Origin: Burkholderia sp. E7m39
GTDB taxonomy: Bacteria; Pseudomonadota; Gammaproteobacteria; Burkholderiales; Burkholderiaceae
Assembly (NCBI GenBank): GCA_001319865.1
Contig: BBSL01000039.1
Span: 1-37,114, forward strand
DNA length: 37,114 nt
Direction of reading: 5' to 3'
Each line of letters starts with the position of its first letter. Position 1 is the stretch's first letter. A program made the position numbers and the translations under genes. A model generated the notes under the pieces. That model was not told where the DNA came from and searched no databases. It saw only the letters and a program-made list of their open reading frames with translations. Of the stretch, positions 16,878 to 24,975 are shown one piece after another.

Positions 16878-19165
16878 GCAACATGAGCGAAGTGGCCCAG
16901 ACAAACGACGATTCGCAACTGCTGAACCAGGCACTCGAATATCACCGCGCAGGCGAACTCGACGCTGCTCGCAGGATGTACGGGCAGCTGTTAAGCCGTA
17001 ATCCGGAGCAGGCGGATGCGCTTCACTTTCTCGGTCTACTCGAATGCCAGCTGAGGCGGCACGACGTGGGCGTGCCGCTGCTCGAGCGGTCTCTCGGGAA
17101 ACAGTCGAATGCCACATACTGCAATAACTTCGGCAACGTGTTGCTCGATCTCGGGCGACTGGACGAAGCGATCGACAGCTACAGGAGAGCAATCGGTCTG
17201 AAAGCCGACTACGCCGAGGCTCATAACAATCTCGGCAACGCATTGCGCCAGGCAAGGCAGTTCGATGCCGCGTTTCGGGCATGTGCTGAAGCGATTCGTC
17301 TACAGCCCCGTTACGTCGAGGCATTCAATAATCTCGGTAACGCGCTGCACGAGATGGGCGAACTAGACGACGCCGTCGCGAGCTACTGCAAGGCCATCGA
17401 ACTGAAACCGGACTACGCGCTCGCGTATAGCAATCTCGCGAGCATCCTGCGCGAGCAGGACAAGAAGGATCTGGCAATCGAGTGTTATCGTAAGGCTCTC
17501 GATCTACAGCCCGATCTATGGAGCGCGCACCGCAACCTGTGTCTGCTGTTGCGCGAGAAGCGGGAATGGGAAGGCATGCTCGAGGCCTGCCGCAAGGTCA
17601 TCGCAGTCGATCCCCGGAACGCTTCGGCATACCGGGAACTGGGCGTTGGGTACTTCTTCCTTGGGCAACGCGAAGCGGCGATGCTTAGTTTTCGTCACGC
17701 GCTGGATATCGATCCGACGGATGATGTGACCTGGCACGGGTTGGCCATCGTGTTACGCGATGACGATCAGCTCGACGAGGCTTTGGATGCGGTGCACAAG
17801 GCGCTATCGTTCGGCGAGAAAACGGGAGCCAAATACCTCACCCTCGGTGACATCATGAATGCGCGGGGCGCGACGGACGAGGCCCTGGACGTCATCCTGA
17901 AAGCCCTGGAGCTCGGCAGTGAGCCGGTGCAAAGCTACAATCGCCTGCTGTTCGCGATGCCGGGTTCGCCGCGCTATTCGCCGGCACAGGTGTACGAACA
18001 CGCAGTCCGTTTTGGAAAGATCGCGGTCGCCGGCGTCAAGCCGTTCGAACACGTCAGATCCCGGAACGTCGAGCGGCCATTGCGCGTGGGCTTTGTTTCG
18101 GGTGACTTCGGACAGCATCCCGTCGGCATTTTTCTCGAGAGCATTCTCGGGCATCTGGATCGCACACGTATAGAACCCATCGCATATGTGACCTTCCACA
18201 AGAATGACCAGATCACCGAACGATTGAAGCCGAATTTTTCCGCCTGGTATTCGATCGAGCAGATGCCCACCGAGGCGGCAGCCCGAAAGATCTATGAGGA
18301 TGAAATCGATATTCTCGTTGACCTGTCCGGACATACCGCCTATACCGGGCTGCCCATCTTCGCGTGGAAGCCGGCGCCGCTGCAGGTCAGCTGGCTGGGT
18401 TTTTTTGCAACAACGGGCTGCGCGTTCATCGACTACTTCATCGGTGACCCCTACACGCTGCCGGAGAGCGAGGAACAGTATTTTGTCGAGAAACCATGGC
18501 GCCTGCCCGACAGCTACCTGTGTTTCACGCCGCCGGAGGGCGCACCGGATGTCGGACCATTGCCGGCCCGGCAAAACGGCTTCGTGACTTTCGGTTACTT
18601 CGGCAAGCTTGGGAAGGTGAAGGATGATGTGGTCAGGGTATGGTCCGAGCTGCTGCACCGGGTGCCTGACTCCAAACTGTTTCTGAAGGCGATCGGGCTT
18701 TGGGCCGACTACTCGCGTCACGAGACAATCAAGCGTTTTGCCGAGCATGGGATTAGTGCTGATCGACTCGTTCTGGAGGGTGAGTCGGCTCGTGCCGTTT
18801 ATCTGGAGGCATACAACAGGGTCGATGTCATTCTCAGCCCATTTCCGTATCCTGGCGGAACGACGACCGCCGAAGCCCTGTGGATGGGCGCCCCCGTTCT
18901 CTGCCTGAAGGGTGACCGCTTTCTTTCGCATATCTGCGAAAGCCTGGTGCACTCGGCAGGCCTGGGAGATTGGGTCGCGGAAAGCGAGGAAGACTATCTC
19001 GGTAAAGCGATCGGCTACGGCGCCGATCTCGAGCGGCTCATGGCGCTACGCGCGGGCATGCGCGAACAGGTGCGTGTGTCGCCGATGTGTGATGCGCCGC
19101 GTTTCGCGCGCAATCTTGTCGACGCCTTTCATCAGATGTGGTCGAAACATCTGGCTGCGCTGTAA
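16874..19165 (+). CDS. SPINDLY-type O-linked GlcNAc transferase (third copy, longest TPR array)
   Basis: A 763-residue paralogue of the preceding protein with a much longer TPR superhelix: at least nine units over residues 10-380, including the near-identical repeats YAEAHNNLGNALR and YVEAFNNLGNALH. The GT41 half starts at RPLRVGFVSGDFGQHPVG, with the catalytic His at about 415 and the conserved Lys near 581 (GKLGKVKDDVV). The FPYPGGTTTAEALWMGAPV block is intact. Start at ATG 16874, overlapping the previous stop (ATGA) with GAGG just upstream; a second ATG at 16883 is possible. The extra TPR units suggest a different or broader protein acceptor than the 605-residue copy. It is the last gene before the insertion sequence. 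Confidence 0.9.
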   Translation: MSNMSEVAQTNDDSQLLNQALEYHRAGELDAARRMYGQLLSRNPEQADALHFLGLLECQLRRHDVGVPLLERSLGKQSNATYCNNFGNVLLDLGRLDEAIDSYRRAIGLKADYAEAHNNLGNALRQARQFDAAFRACAEAIRLQPRYVEAFNNLGNALHEMGELDDAVASYCKAIELKPDYALAYSNLASILREQDKKDLAIECYRKALDLQPDLWSAHRNLCLLLREKREWEGMLEACRKVIAVDPRNASAYRELGVGYFFLGQREAAMLSFRHALDIDPTDDVTWHGLAIVLRDDDQLDEALDAVHKALSFGEKTGAKYLTLGDIMNARGATDEALDVILKALELGSEPVQSYNRLLFAMPGSPRYSPAQVYEHAVRFGKIAVAGVKPFEHVRSRNVERPLRVGFVSGDFGQHPVGIFLESILGHLDRTRIEPIAYVTFHKNDQITERLKPNFSAWYSIEQMPTEAAARKIYEDEIDILVDLSGHTAYTGLPIFAWKPAPLQVSWLGFFATTGCAFIDYFIGDPYTLPESEEQYFVEKPWRLPDSYLCFTPPEGAPDVGPLPARQNGFVTFGYFGKLGKVKDDVVRVWSELLHRVPDSKLFLKAIGLWADYSRHETIKRFAEHGISADRLVLEGESARAVYLEAYNRVDVILSPFPYPGGTTTAEALWMGAPVLCLKGDRFLSHICESLVHSAGLGDWVAESEEDYLGKAIGYGADLERLMALRAGMREQVRVSPMCDAPRFARNLVDAFHQMWSKHLAAL

Positions 19166-19243
19166 TCGGCCGGACAATCCATGTCCCTGGAGCAGCTCGT
19201 CGATGGCACGGGTGCGAGCGATGGCCAGAGGTGGCTCCGGAAA

Positions 19244-19252
19244 TTCGGACAG
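19244..19252 (+). repeat. Left terminal inverted repeat core of the IS
   Basis: TTCGGACAG, complementary to the core at 20484-20492. The IR here is imperfect compared with the right end. Confidence 0.6.
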
Positions 19253-19312
19253 TTCATTGAGTGGAAAAGCTGGGGCGTGAGCCTGGCATAATGCCGGCAA
19301 AGGAACCAGAAG

Positions 19313-19621
19313 ATGACGAAACGAAACCGACGGACACACTCACCGGCATTCAAGGCAAAGGTGGCACTAGCGGCGCTCAAGGGCGACAAGACGCTGGCAG
19401 AGTTGGCCCAGCAATTTGATGTCCATCCGAACCAGATCACGGACTGGAAGAAGCAGTTGCAGGAGCGGGTTGCCGATGTGTTCGACGCGGGCAACGCGAC
19501 CCCAGCTGCACCGCCAATCGACGTGAAGGTGTTGCACGCGAAGATCGGACAGTTGACGTTGGAGAATGATTTTTTAGAAAGCGCGCTCAGCAAGGCGGGA
19601 CTGCTGGACGTAAAGCGATGA
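19313..19621 (+). CDS. IS3-family transposase OrfA
   Basis: A 102-residue DNA-binding subunit. The helix-turn-helix is at about residues 10-50 (FKAKVALAALKGDKTLAELAQQ, then VHPNQITDWKKQL). A leucine-zipper-like helix at the C-terminus (VKVLHAKIGQLTLENDFLESAL) normally mediates OrfA/OrfAB multimerisation. It binds the IS ends and regulates transposition. AAGGA lies eight bases before the ATG at 19313. The stop overlaps the OrfB start as ATGA, and a slippery heptamer lies in the C-terminal codons. All parts appear intact. Confidence 0.92.
   Translation: MTKRNRRTHSPAFKAKVALAALKGDKTLAELAQQFDVHPNQITDWKKQLQERVADVFDAGNATPAAPPIDVKVLHAKIGQLTLENDFLESALSKAGLLDVKR
19570..19576 (+). other. Candidate -1 ribosomal frameshift heptamer T TTT TTA
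   Basis: The run TTTTTTA is in the correct phase (ga T TTT TTA gaa) in the orfA frame. Slipping back one base leads into the orfB frame with no stop between the heptamer and the OrfB ATG. This would make the OrfAB fusion used as the active transposase in IS3 elements. The downstream stimulatory structure was not worked out. Confidence 0.6.
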
Positions 19622-20448
19622 TCGATCGTGATCACGCCCTGCCGGCGGCGCAGCAGGCCCGGCTGTTAGGCATAAGCCGCTCGAGTGCCTATTATCAGCC
19701 GCGTGGGGTCAGCGAAGCGGATCTGAAATTGATGCGTCGGATTGACGAGCTTCACCTCGAGCATCCATTTGCCGGGGCGCGAATGTTGGCACGTCTACTG
19801 CGTCGCGAAGGTATCACAGTCGGACGCAGGCACGTCGGCACCTTGATGAAGCGCATGGGCGTCGAGGCGTTGTATTGCAAGCCAAATACGAGCCGCAAGC
19901 ATGCAGCCCACAGGATCTGGCCGTACCTGCTGCGCAACCGGAAAATCGATCGGGCCAATCAGGTCTGGGCGCTCGATACGAGCTATATCCCGATGGCGCG
20001 GGGCTTCGTCTATCTGACGGCCGTCGTGGACTGGGCGAGCCGCCGGGTGTTGGCGCACCGGGTGGCGATCACGCTGGAGAGCTGCCATGCTGTCGAGGCG
20101 CTGGAGGAAGCATTTGCGAAATACGGGCTGCCTGAGATCGTCAACACGGATCAAGGAAGCCAGTTCACTGCAGCCGAATTCACCGACGCGGTTCTCGGCC
20201 GGAAGGTTCTCCTGTCGATGGACGGAAAAGGTGCCTGGCGTGACAACGTGTTCGTCGAACGGGTGTGGCGCAGCGTCAAATATGAAGAGGTTTATTTGAA
20301 AGCGTACGACTCGGTGGGTCACGCGCGTCGCTCAATCGGCAATTACCTGAACTGGTATAACCAGAATCGACCTCATTCGAGGCTAGCCGATCAGACGCCA
20401 GATGAAGCATACTTCGCCACGCTGCCAGCGATAAAATCGGCAGCTTGA
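19618..20448 (+). CDS. IS3-family transposase OrfB (DDE integrase core)
   Basis: A 276-residue catalytic subunit. HTH_21-type residues occur near the N-terminus (HPFAGARMLARLL). The DDE triad is visible as D120 (WALDTSY), D178 (NTDQGSQF) and E214 (FVERVWRSVKYEEVYL), with exactly 35 residues between the second Asp and the Glu, as in IS3 and retroviral integrases. The C-terminal NWYNQNRPHS motif is also intact. It cuts and joins the IS ends, probably as the frameshifted OrfAB fusion. The ATG overlaps the OrfA stop, so reinitiation is also possible. Confidence 0.94.
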   Translation: MIDRDHALPAAQQARLLGISRSSAYYQPRGVSEADLKLMRRIDELHLEHPFAGARMLARLLRREGITVGRRHVGTLMKRMGVEALYCKPNTSRKHAAHRIWPYLLRNRKIDRANQVWALDTSYIPMARGFVYLTAVVDWASRRVLAHRVAITLESCHAVEALEEAFAKYGLPEIVNTDQGSQFTAAEFTDAVLGRKVLLSMDGKGAWRDNVFVERVWRSVKYEEVYLKAYDSVGHARRSIGNYLNWYNQNRPHSRLADQTPDEAYFATLPAIKSAA

Positions 20449-20483
20449 TTCCCCCAACAATTCCACTTAAAAATCTCGGAACC

Positions 20484-20492
20484 CTGTCCGAA
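20484..20492 (-). repeat. Right terminal inverted repeat core of the IS
   Basis: Complement of TTCGGACAG at 19244-19252; reading outward it ends in TG near 20494. Confidence 0.6.
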
Positions 20493-20685
20493 CAAGCGGC
20501 GCCACCTCTGCCCGCTTCTTTGCTAAAGCTACGTACAGAGGGGATCAGGAAGAACACGCATGGCGCAAGGTTGTTGGGCAGCGTGTCTCTGCCCACCTTG
20601 CTGCGAGGTGTTGAACGGCGAGCGGGAAGTTTACATTTTACCCGGAAAACGCATCGATTCCCGGGCTGTCATGATGCTTCGATCG

Positions 20686-22131
20686 TTACTTGTTCGACGC
20701 CAGCGTACCCGCGCTATCCTTGCCGCCAAACAGCTGCGTCAGATACTGCGTGTTGTTTGCCATCTGGGACATCAGCGTATTGAGTGCGCTGAATTTCGCG
20801 TTGTATTGCGCAGTCAGCGTGTCCTGGTAATTGGTCAAGTTGGTGGACTGGTCCTGAAGGTTCGAGATGTCCGTGTTCAGCATGCTGGTGCGCTGATCGA
20901 TAATGCCGCTCGTCTGGGTGTACGAGGACATGAAGGTGTCCAGCTTTGCGCCAATCCCGTTGACCTGGTTGAAGATGGCGGATACGGCCGAGCTGTTCGA
21001 GTTCAGCGCAGTTTGCAATTTGGTGCTGTCCACCGAGATCGTGCCATCCGGCTGAAGATCGAGACCGATAGCGGAGAGGCTATAAACCGTACCGTCGCCG
21101 CCCTTGATCCCGCCGCTGACCAGTGCCGCGAGGCCGTTCGTAATGCCGTTGGTCATTGCGTCGCCAAGCAGGGGACCAGCCGTCGAGCTGCTCGAATTGA
21201 ACGATGACAGGCCCGACGCGGTTGTCACATAGCTGTTGTATGCAGTGACAAACTTGTTGATCGCGGTAGCGGACGCCGCAGTATTCACCGAAACAGACAA
21301 GTTCTGCGTGACCGGCGAGGTCGCCGATGCACCCGTGACTCCGGAAATGTCCAAGGTGACGCCCGTCAGCGCATTGGTGATCGTGTTGGTCGAACTGGTG
21401 ATCGGAATATTGTTGATGCTGAGACTTGCGTCGACGCCATCGGTCGCGGTCATGCCCCCGCTCGTATAAAGCGCAGCGTTGGTGCCCGCGGTGAGACTGG
21501 TAACGCTGATGCCGGTGTTTGCGCCCGTCTGCGTTGATGTCAAGGATAGGTATTGATTCGTACCCGATGTAATGACGGTCGCCGTCACGCCGGGATTAGT
21601 CGATGCATTGTTGATGGCCGAGGCCAGCGACGACAACGATTCGTTCCCCGCAACATCGATGGTCATCGACCCAGTGGCGCCGACCTTGATTTGCAGCTTG
21701 TCACCCGACAGCGGCGCGGTGATCGCACCCGAAATCGCGGTGCTGGTCGTTGCGAGTTGAGAGATGCTGACCGAATAATTGCCGGCGACGGCATTCTTCG
21801 TTGTGGTGGCCGTGATGCCCGAGCCCGATGTCGTCGCCTGCATTTGTGCCAGCGCCGAACCATCGAGAAATCCAGACAATGCGTCGTCAAGCGAAGAGAG
21901 AGCCGACTTGATTTTCCCAATCGCGGAAAGCTCGGTGTTGTCAGATGACAACTGATTGGAGATTGAGGTAGCCTGTCCGGCGGTCTTTGCGGTGACCAGC
22001 GCCTGCACGAGCGAGTTGACGTCCATCGACGAGTTGGTCGCGCCGCTGATGATCGACTGGGCGGCCTGCGCCAATTGAGACGACAGGTCTGAGGCGGACG
22101 TGCTGGTCGTGCTGGTGGTTGTTGCAGTCAT
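20686..22131 (-). CDS. fliD: Flagellar filament cap protein FliD (HAP2)
   Basis: A 481-residue cap protein that sits at the distal filament tip and helps exported flagellin fold. The Thr/Ser-rich start is followed by the FliD_N-type segment MDVNSLVQALVTAKTAGQA, and FliD_C features appear late: LQPDGTISVDSTKLQTAL, then TDISNLQDQSTNLTNYQDTLTAQYNAKF near the C-terminus. Between them are flagellin-IN-like motifs (DKLQIKVG, ATVITSGTNQYLSL). The start has GGAG about eleven bases upstream. It lies 160 bp downstream of fliC in the same direction, with two hairpins between them. Like flagellin it is Ser/Thr-rich and could also be modified by the nearby transferases (inference). Confidence 0.94.
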   Translation of the reverse strand: MTATTTSTTSTSASDLSSQLAQAAQSIISGATNSSMDVNSLVQALVTAKTAGQATSISNQLSSDNTELSAIGKIKSALSSLDDALSGFLDGSALAQMQATTSGSGITATTTKNAVAGNYSVSISQLATTSTAISGAITAPLSGDKLQIKVGATGSMTIDVAGNESLSSLASAINNASTNPGVTATVITSGTNQYLSLTSTQTGANTGISVTSLTAGTNAALYTSGGMTATDGVDASLSINNIPITSSTNTITNALTGVTLDISGVTGASATSPVTQNLSVSVNTAASATAINKFVTAYNSYVTTASGLSSFNSSSSTAGPLLGDAMTNGITNGLAALVSGGIKGGDGTVYSLSAIGLDLQPDGTISVDSTKLQTALNSNSSAVSAIFNQVNGIGAKLDTFMSSYTQTSGIIDQRTSMLNTDISNLQDQSTNLTNYQDTLTAQYNAKFSALNTLMSQMANNTQYLTQLFGGKDSAGTLASNK

Positions 22132-22188
22132 GCCGGAATCTCCGTGCGAGGGCCTTGGGGCTTGGGCGGTCTATCCGTTGGAGCACAA

Positions 22189-22210
22189 ACAGGAAGGCGG
22201 ACCTTCCTGT
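22189..22210 (-). terminator. Hairpin with short T-run downstream of fliC
   Basis: A 9-bp perfect stem (ACAGGAAGG and its complement) with a 4-nt loop. On the minus strand it is followed by TTTGTGC. It probably stops part of the fliC transcript before fliD, which would help keep flagellin mRNA in excess. The T-run is short, so termination is likely partial. Confidence 0.55.
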
Positions 22211-22229
22211 CGGGTGGATCATCGTTTTC

Positions 22230-22257
22230 GTCGTAGCGGCAACCTTGCCGCTACGAC
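22230..22257 (-). other. Long perfect stem-loop after the fliC stop
   Basis: 13-bp complementary arms at 22230-22242 and 22245-22257, 35 bases after the fliC stop codon. No T-run follows on the minus strand. It likely protects the 3' end of the abundant flagellin mRNA or acts together with the hairpin at 22189-22210. Confidence 0.5.
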
Positions 22258-22291
22258 TTCGGCGACATGCGCCAGGGCATGTCTCGCGCGG

Positions 22292-23110
22292 TTAGCTCAG
22301 GAGCTTGAGGATCTGTTGCGGCAGCGAGTTTGCTTGAGCAAGCACCGAGATACCGGCTTGCTGCAGCACTTGGGCCTTGCTCAGGTTTGCCGTTTCTTGC
22401 GCGAAGTCCGCATCGGTGATCTGCGAGCGGGCTGCGTCCATGTTGGTCGATTGCGTCTGCGTGCTGGTGACCGTCGCTTGCAGCGTGTTTTGCTTAGCGC
22501 CGAGCGTTGCCTGGAAGGAGTTGAGCTGTTGCAGCGCGTTGTCGATCGAGCCCATCGCTGCCTGAGCTGCAGCCGACGTCGAGATCACGAGGCCGTTCAC
22601 TTGCAGGCCCGTCGTGTTGAACGTCGAGGCACCAAAGTCGACGCTGACGTATTGGCCGCTGAATGCGCCAACCTGGAAGTTCACTGCGCCAGCCGTGGAC
22701 AGGATGTGCACACCGTTAAACGTGGTCTGCGAAGCAACGCGATCGATTTCCCCGAGGCGCGTATTCACTTCCGACTGCAGATCCGACAGCGCGCTCGAGT
22801 TCAGCGAGCCGTCGCCTGCTTCCACTGCCAGCTGGCGAATGCGTTGCAGGTTGTCAATCGTGCTGCTCAGCGCGCCGTTGGCCGTTTGAACCATCGAGAT
22901 TGCGTTGTTCGCGTTCGCAATACCTTGATTCAGTGCGTTGATCGATGCAGTTTGTGACGTGGCGATTGCGTTGCCCGCGGCGTCGTCAGCTGCAGTGTTG
23001 ATACGCTTGCCCGACGACAGGCGATTGATAGCCTGCGACAGCGCGCTCTGCGAACCAGACAGGTTCGCTTGCGCGGTCAGCGACATGATGTTGGTGTTGA
23101 TGTTCAGCAT
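22292..23110 (-). CDS. fliC: Flagellin FliC (short form)
   Basis: The 272-residue filament subunit. The conserved N-terminal D0/D1 helices are plain (LSQAINRLSSGKRINTAADD, and NLQRIRQLAVEAGDG), and the C-terminal D1/D0 helices end in SVLAQANSLPQQILKLLS. It is far shorter than the ~500-residue E. coli protein: the outer D2/D3 domains are missing, leaving a compact Ser/Thr-rich middle (about residues 135-190) where a surface glycan could be attached. AGGA lies nine bases before the ATG. A sigma-28-type promoter lies at 23207-23233. The adjacent block of O-linked transferase genes suggests glycosylation, as known for Burkholderia flagellins; the sugars cannot be read from sequence. Confidence 0.96.
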   Translation of the reverse strand: MLNINTNIMSLTAQANLSGSQSALSQAINRLSSGKRINTAADDAAGNAIATSQTASINALNQGIANANNAISMVQTANGALSSTIDNLQRIRQLAVEAGDGSLNSSALSDLQSEVNTRLGEIDRVASQTTFNGVHILSTAGAVNFQVGAFSGQYVSVDFGASTFNTTGLQVNGLVISTSAAAQAAMGSIDNALQQLNSFQATLGAKQNTLQATVTSTQTQSTNMDAARSQITDADFAQETANLSKAQVLQQAGISVLAQANSLPQQILKLLS

Positions 23111-23206
23111 TTTTTGCGTCCTCGTTTGCTTAGCGCCTGGAGATTACTGACTATGGCTACCGGCGTCGCGCTGCATTCCGCGAGTGGCACTGGCCGCCTT
23201 TCTTGG

Positions 23207-23233
23207 ATGACGGCGGGCGAAAAAAAAACTTTA
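23207..23233 (-). promoter_or_regulatory. Sigma-28 (FliA) promoter of fliC
   Basis: On the minus strand TAAA is followed by 15 bases and then GCCGTCAT. The FliA consensus is TAAA-N15-GCCGATAA, so spacing is exact and 10 of 12 positions match. Nine of the spacer bases are a T homopolymer (23220-23228). Transcription should start near 23200, giving a leader of about 90 bases. Confidence 0.82.
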
Positions 23234-23234
23234 G

Positions 23235-23643
23235 GGGACAGGCAACGTTTGCGAGAAGAAGGGCTGCCGATATGGCAGGAACAATGGGCGCGGCAAATGT
23301 TGTGGTCGACTGCGCAAGTCTGTTGCGAAGGCACATGCAGTTTTTCTCGAAACCTGTAGGGAGATTATTGAATCGCAGAACGACGATGTTTCTGCCGTGC
23401 ATGAGATAGCTCGGCCGAGATCGCGATGCGGCGCTCGCATCGCTCGATCAAGGATGCGGACGGAGATTTCGTGTTGGACGATTTGCGCAGGCAGCGCGCG
23501 AAACTGTTCAGGCTCAGCTCATTGAGCCGCTAGGTTCGCAAGCCTGACCATCTACTATGTTTATCACTGATGCCGCTGGGGTATCGAGAGGGGATTCTCG
23601 ACGACTGTCGAAGCGTGATAGATGATTGACCGCGAAGATGGGT
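23235..23643. other. Gap between the fliC promoter and the fliT-like gene
   Basis: About 410 bp without a confident gene. A weak stem (arms 23584-23589 and 23596-23601) follows the fliT-like stop on the minus strand. A 36-codon plus-strand ORF at 23426 was judged unsupported. Nothing else stands out. Confidence 0.4.
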
Positions 23644-23940
23644 CTATAGCTTCCCGATGGTGTGGTACTGGCTGACTGACTCGATCCGCTGCCGTGCCTG
23701 TGCGTTTTCCTGGACCAGCGTATCGAGGCCGACGCGCACGGTTTCATTGATCTGCTCGTCCAGCGCCTGGATATCGCGGATCAAGGCGAGCGCATGTAAT
23801 GGTTGTTCCCCTTTCAGCGACATCAGCAGCGGCGAGCGCTCTGACGCGAGCGCCTCGGCGCGCAGCCAGTCGCTTCGCCGAACGGCATCATGAATTTCGT
23901 GTGTCAACTTCACTGCACGAGTGAGCGTTTCGGTCGTCAT
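23644..23940 (-). CDS. fliT: FliT-like flagellar chaperone
   Basis: A 98-residue all-helical protein with heptad-like hydrophobic spacing (LTRAVKLTHEIHDAVRRSDW, then ALIRDIQALDEQINETVRVGLDTL). Size and helical pattern fit FliT, the export chaperone of FliD that in enterobacteria also restrains FlhDC. Direct family identification is tentative because FliT sequences diverge strongly. The frame opens 16 codons earlier, but ATG 23940 gives the typical length. A sigma-28 promoter lies about 190 bp upstream, so it belongs to the late flagellar class. It precedes fliC rather than following fliD, and it is transcribed separately. Confidence 0.68.
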   Translation of the reverse strand: MTTETLTRAVKLTHEIHDAVRRSDWLRAEALASERSPLLMSLKGEQPLHALALIRDIQALDEQINETVRVGLDTLVQENAQARQRIESVSQYHTIGKL

Positions 23941-24140
23941 GTTGGATTCTTGCAAATGCGGTATCGGACGTTCAAGGCAGTTGCGCAAAGCTTGCCGCTA
24001 CCGTCAAACGCTTGGCCGGCTGGTCTCGTCGACATCGAGCTTGCTGTCTGGCAGCGTGCGGCGCTCTCGTGTCTCATCGTTGCGAACACCATCGCGTAAT
24101 TTCGGGACAATTTCGGACCGCAATGACCTCCTCGTCATAG

Positions 24141-24167
24141 TTGACGGCGCGGCGCGAGCAAACTTTA
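24141..24167 (-). promoter_or_regulatory. Sigma-28 promoter for the fliT-like gene
   Basis: On the minus strand TAAA-N15-GCCGTCAA, matching the FliA consensus at 10 of 12 positions with exact spacing. It shares the GCCGTCA core with the fliC promoter. The predicted leader is unusually long, about 190 bases. Confidence 0.75.
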
Positions 24168-24388
24168 GGCGATGTGCGGTGTAGGATGCATGCATTGCCG
24201 ATAGTGCGCGGTGACGGGCCGCTAACCGTTATCGGGCACTTCCGGCCGATTTTTCTTGCGTGCTGGGCTGGAACTCGTGTGCTAACGCTGGTCCCGCGCG
24301 GTCCTAAACGGGCAAATGTCTCGCGAGAGACAAGAAGATATGGCCCGCAAGGTCTTTTCCTGATATCATAGCCATCTGATTGGGATTT

Positions 24389-24418
24389 TTGCTTGGTTCA
24401 TTGCTGTAGTTTTATACA
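24389..24418 (+). promoter_or_regulatory. Possible sigma-70 promoter for rpsU
   Basis: TTGCTT (24389-24394) and TATACA (24413-24418) are separated by 18 bases in a locally AT-rich stretch 200 bp upstream of rpsU. The rest of the 24168-24618 gap shows no gene. The assignment is by pattern only. Confidence 0.35.
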
Positions 24419-24618
24419 GTTGATGGCGCGGCTTAGCGGCTGGCTAACGCGATAAGGTGCGCTCTGCCGCGAACCCATGTTTCTCTTTTCCGGCCTCCGT
24501 GGCCGCTTTGCCTCTCGTTTCAGTAGTGTTTTGCCAGAATCTGGAACGACCGGAGGGCCGGCGTGTGAGTGGGGTAACCGCCACGCCATTAACTATATCA
24601 AGCGTTTTTAGGAATTAC

Positions 24619-24831
24619 ATGACGACGATTCTTCTGAAGGAAAACGAGCCGTTCGAAGTGGCAATTCGCCGCTTCCGCCGCGCGATCGAAAAGAATGGCC
24701 TGATCGCAGAACTGCGTGAGCGCCAGTCCTACGAAAAGCCGACGACGGCCCGCAAGCGCAAGAAGGCAGCTGCAGTGAAGCGCCTGCACAAGCGCCTGCG
24801 CAGCCAGATGCTGCCGAAGAAGCTGCATTAA
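24619..24831 (+). CDS. rpsU: 30S ribosomal protein S21
   Basis: The 70-residue protein [21 protein letters not shown]... with the basic tail [20 protein letters not shown] is a full-length bS21, which helps the 30S subunit select initiation regions. The ATG at 24619 has AGGA about six bases upstream; the longer upstream frame is not coding. A strong intrinsic terminator follows 30 bases after the stop, so it is a single-gene unit here rather than part of an rpsU-dnaG-rpoD operon. Confidence 0.97.
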   Translation: MTTILLKENEPFEVAIRRFRRAIEKNGLIAELRERQSYEKPTTARKRKKAAAVKRLHKRLRSQMLPKKLH

Positions 24832-24860
24832 GCAAGCTTCCCGGCACGCGAAAGCACGCC

Positions 24861-24905
24861 AACGGCGGTGTGTGCTTCGAAAGAAGCCACACCGCCGTTT
24901 TTCGT
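24861..24905 (+). terminator. Strong intrinsic terminator after rpsU
   Basis: A 12-bp perfect stem (24861-24872 with 24888-24899), one bulged base and a further 5-bp stem closed by a GAAA tetraloop, running into TTTTTCGTTTT. It may also stop minus-strand transcripts of the gene at 24976. Confidence 0.95.
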
Positions 24906-24975
24906 TTTGCGTTTTTGTTGTGAGAACGGGGGTGCCCTGGACTTGCACGCCGCCTGTTCGGATGAGATTAGAGGC

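Larger units (their letters stand above)
19242..20494 (+). mobile_element. IS3-family insertion sequence
   Basis: A two-ORF IS3-type element lies between the third SPINDLY gene and fliD. The ends are approximate. A 9-bp inverted match, TTCGGACAG at 19244-19252 and its complement at 20484-20492, is followed on both sides by a similar AGTGGAA and then TTGGGG/CTGGGG. The right end reads outwards to TGTTCGGACAG with the TG typical of IS3 ends; the left end lacks the TG and seems about nine bases shorter internally. No target-site duplication is evident. The element does not interrupt a recognisable gene. Because it reads toward the convergent fliD gene, any read-through would be antisense to fliD. 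Confidence 0.85.

Noticed and set aside
19181..19291. 37-codon plus-strand ORF straddling the left end of the IS
   Set aside because: No ribosome site, no family resemblance, and it crosses the IS boundary; probably chance.
23426..23535. 36-codon plus-strand ORF upstream of fliC
   Set aside because: No Shine-Dalgarno sequence and no recognisable relation; short enough to occur by chance in GC-rich DNA.
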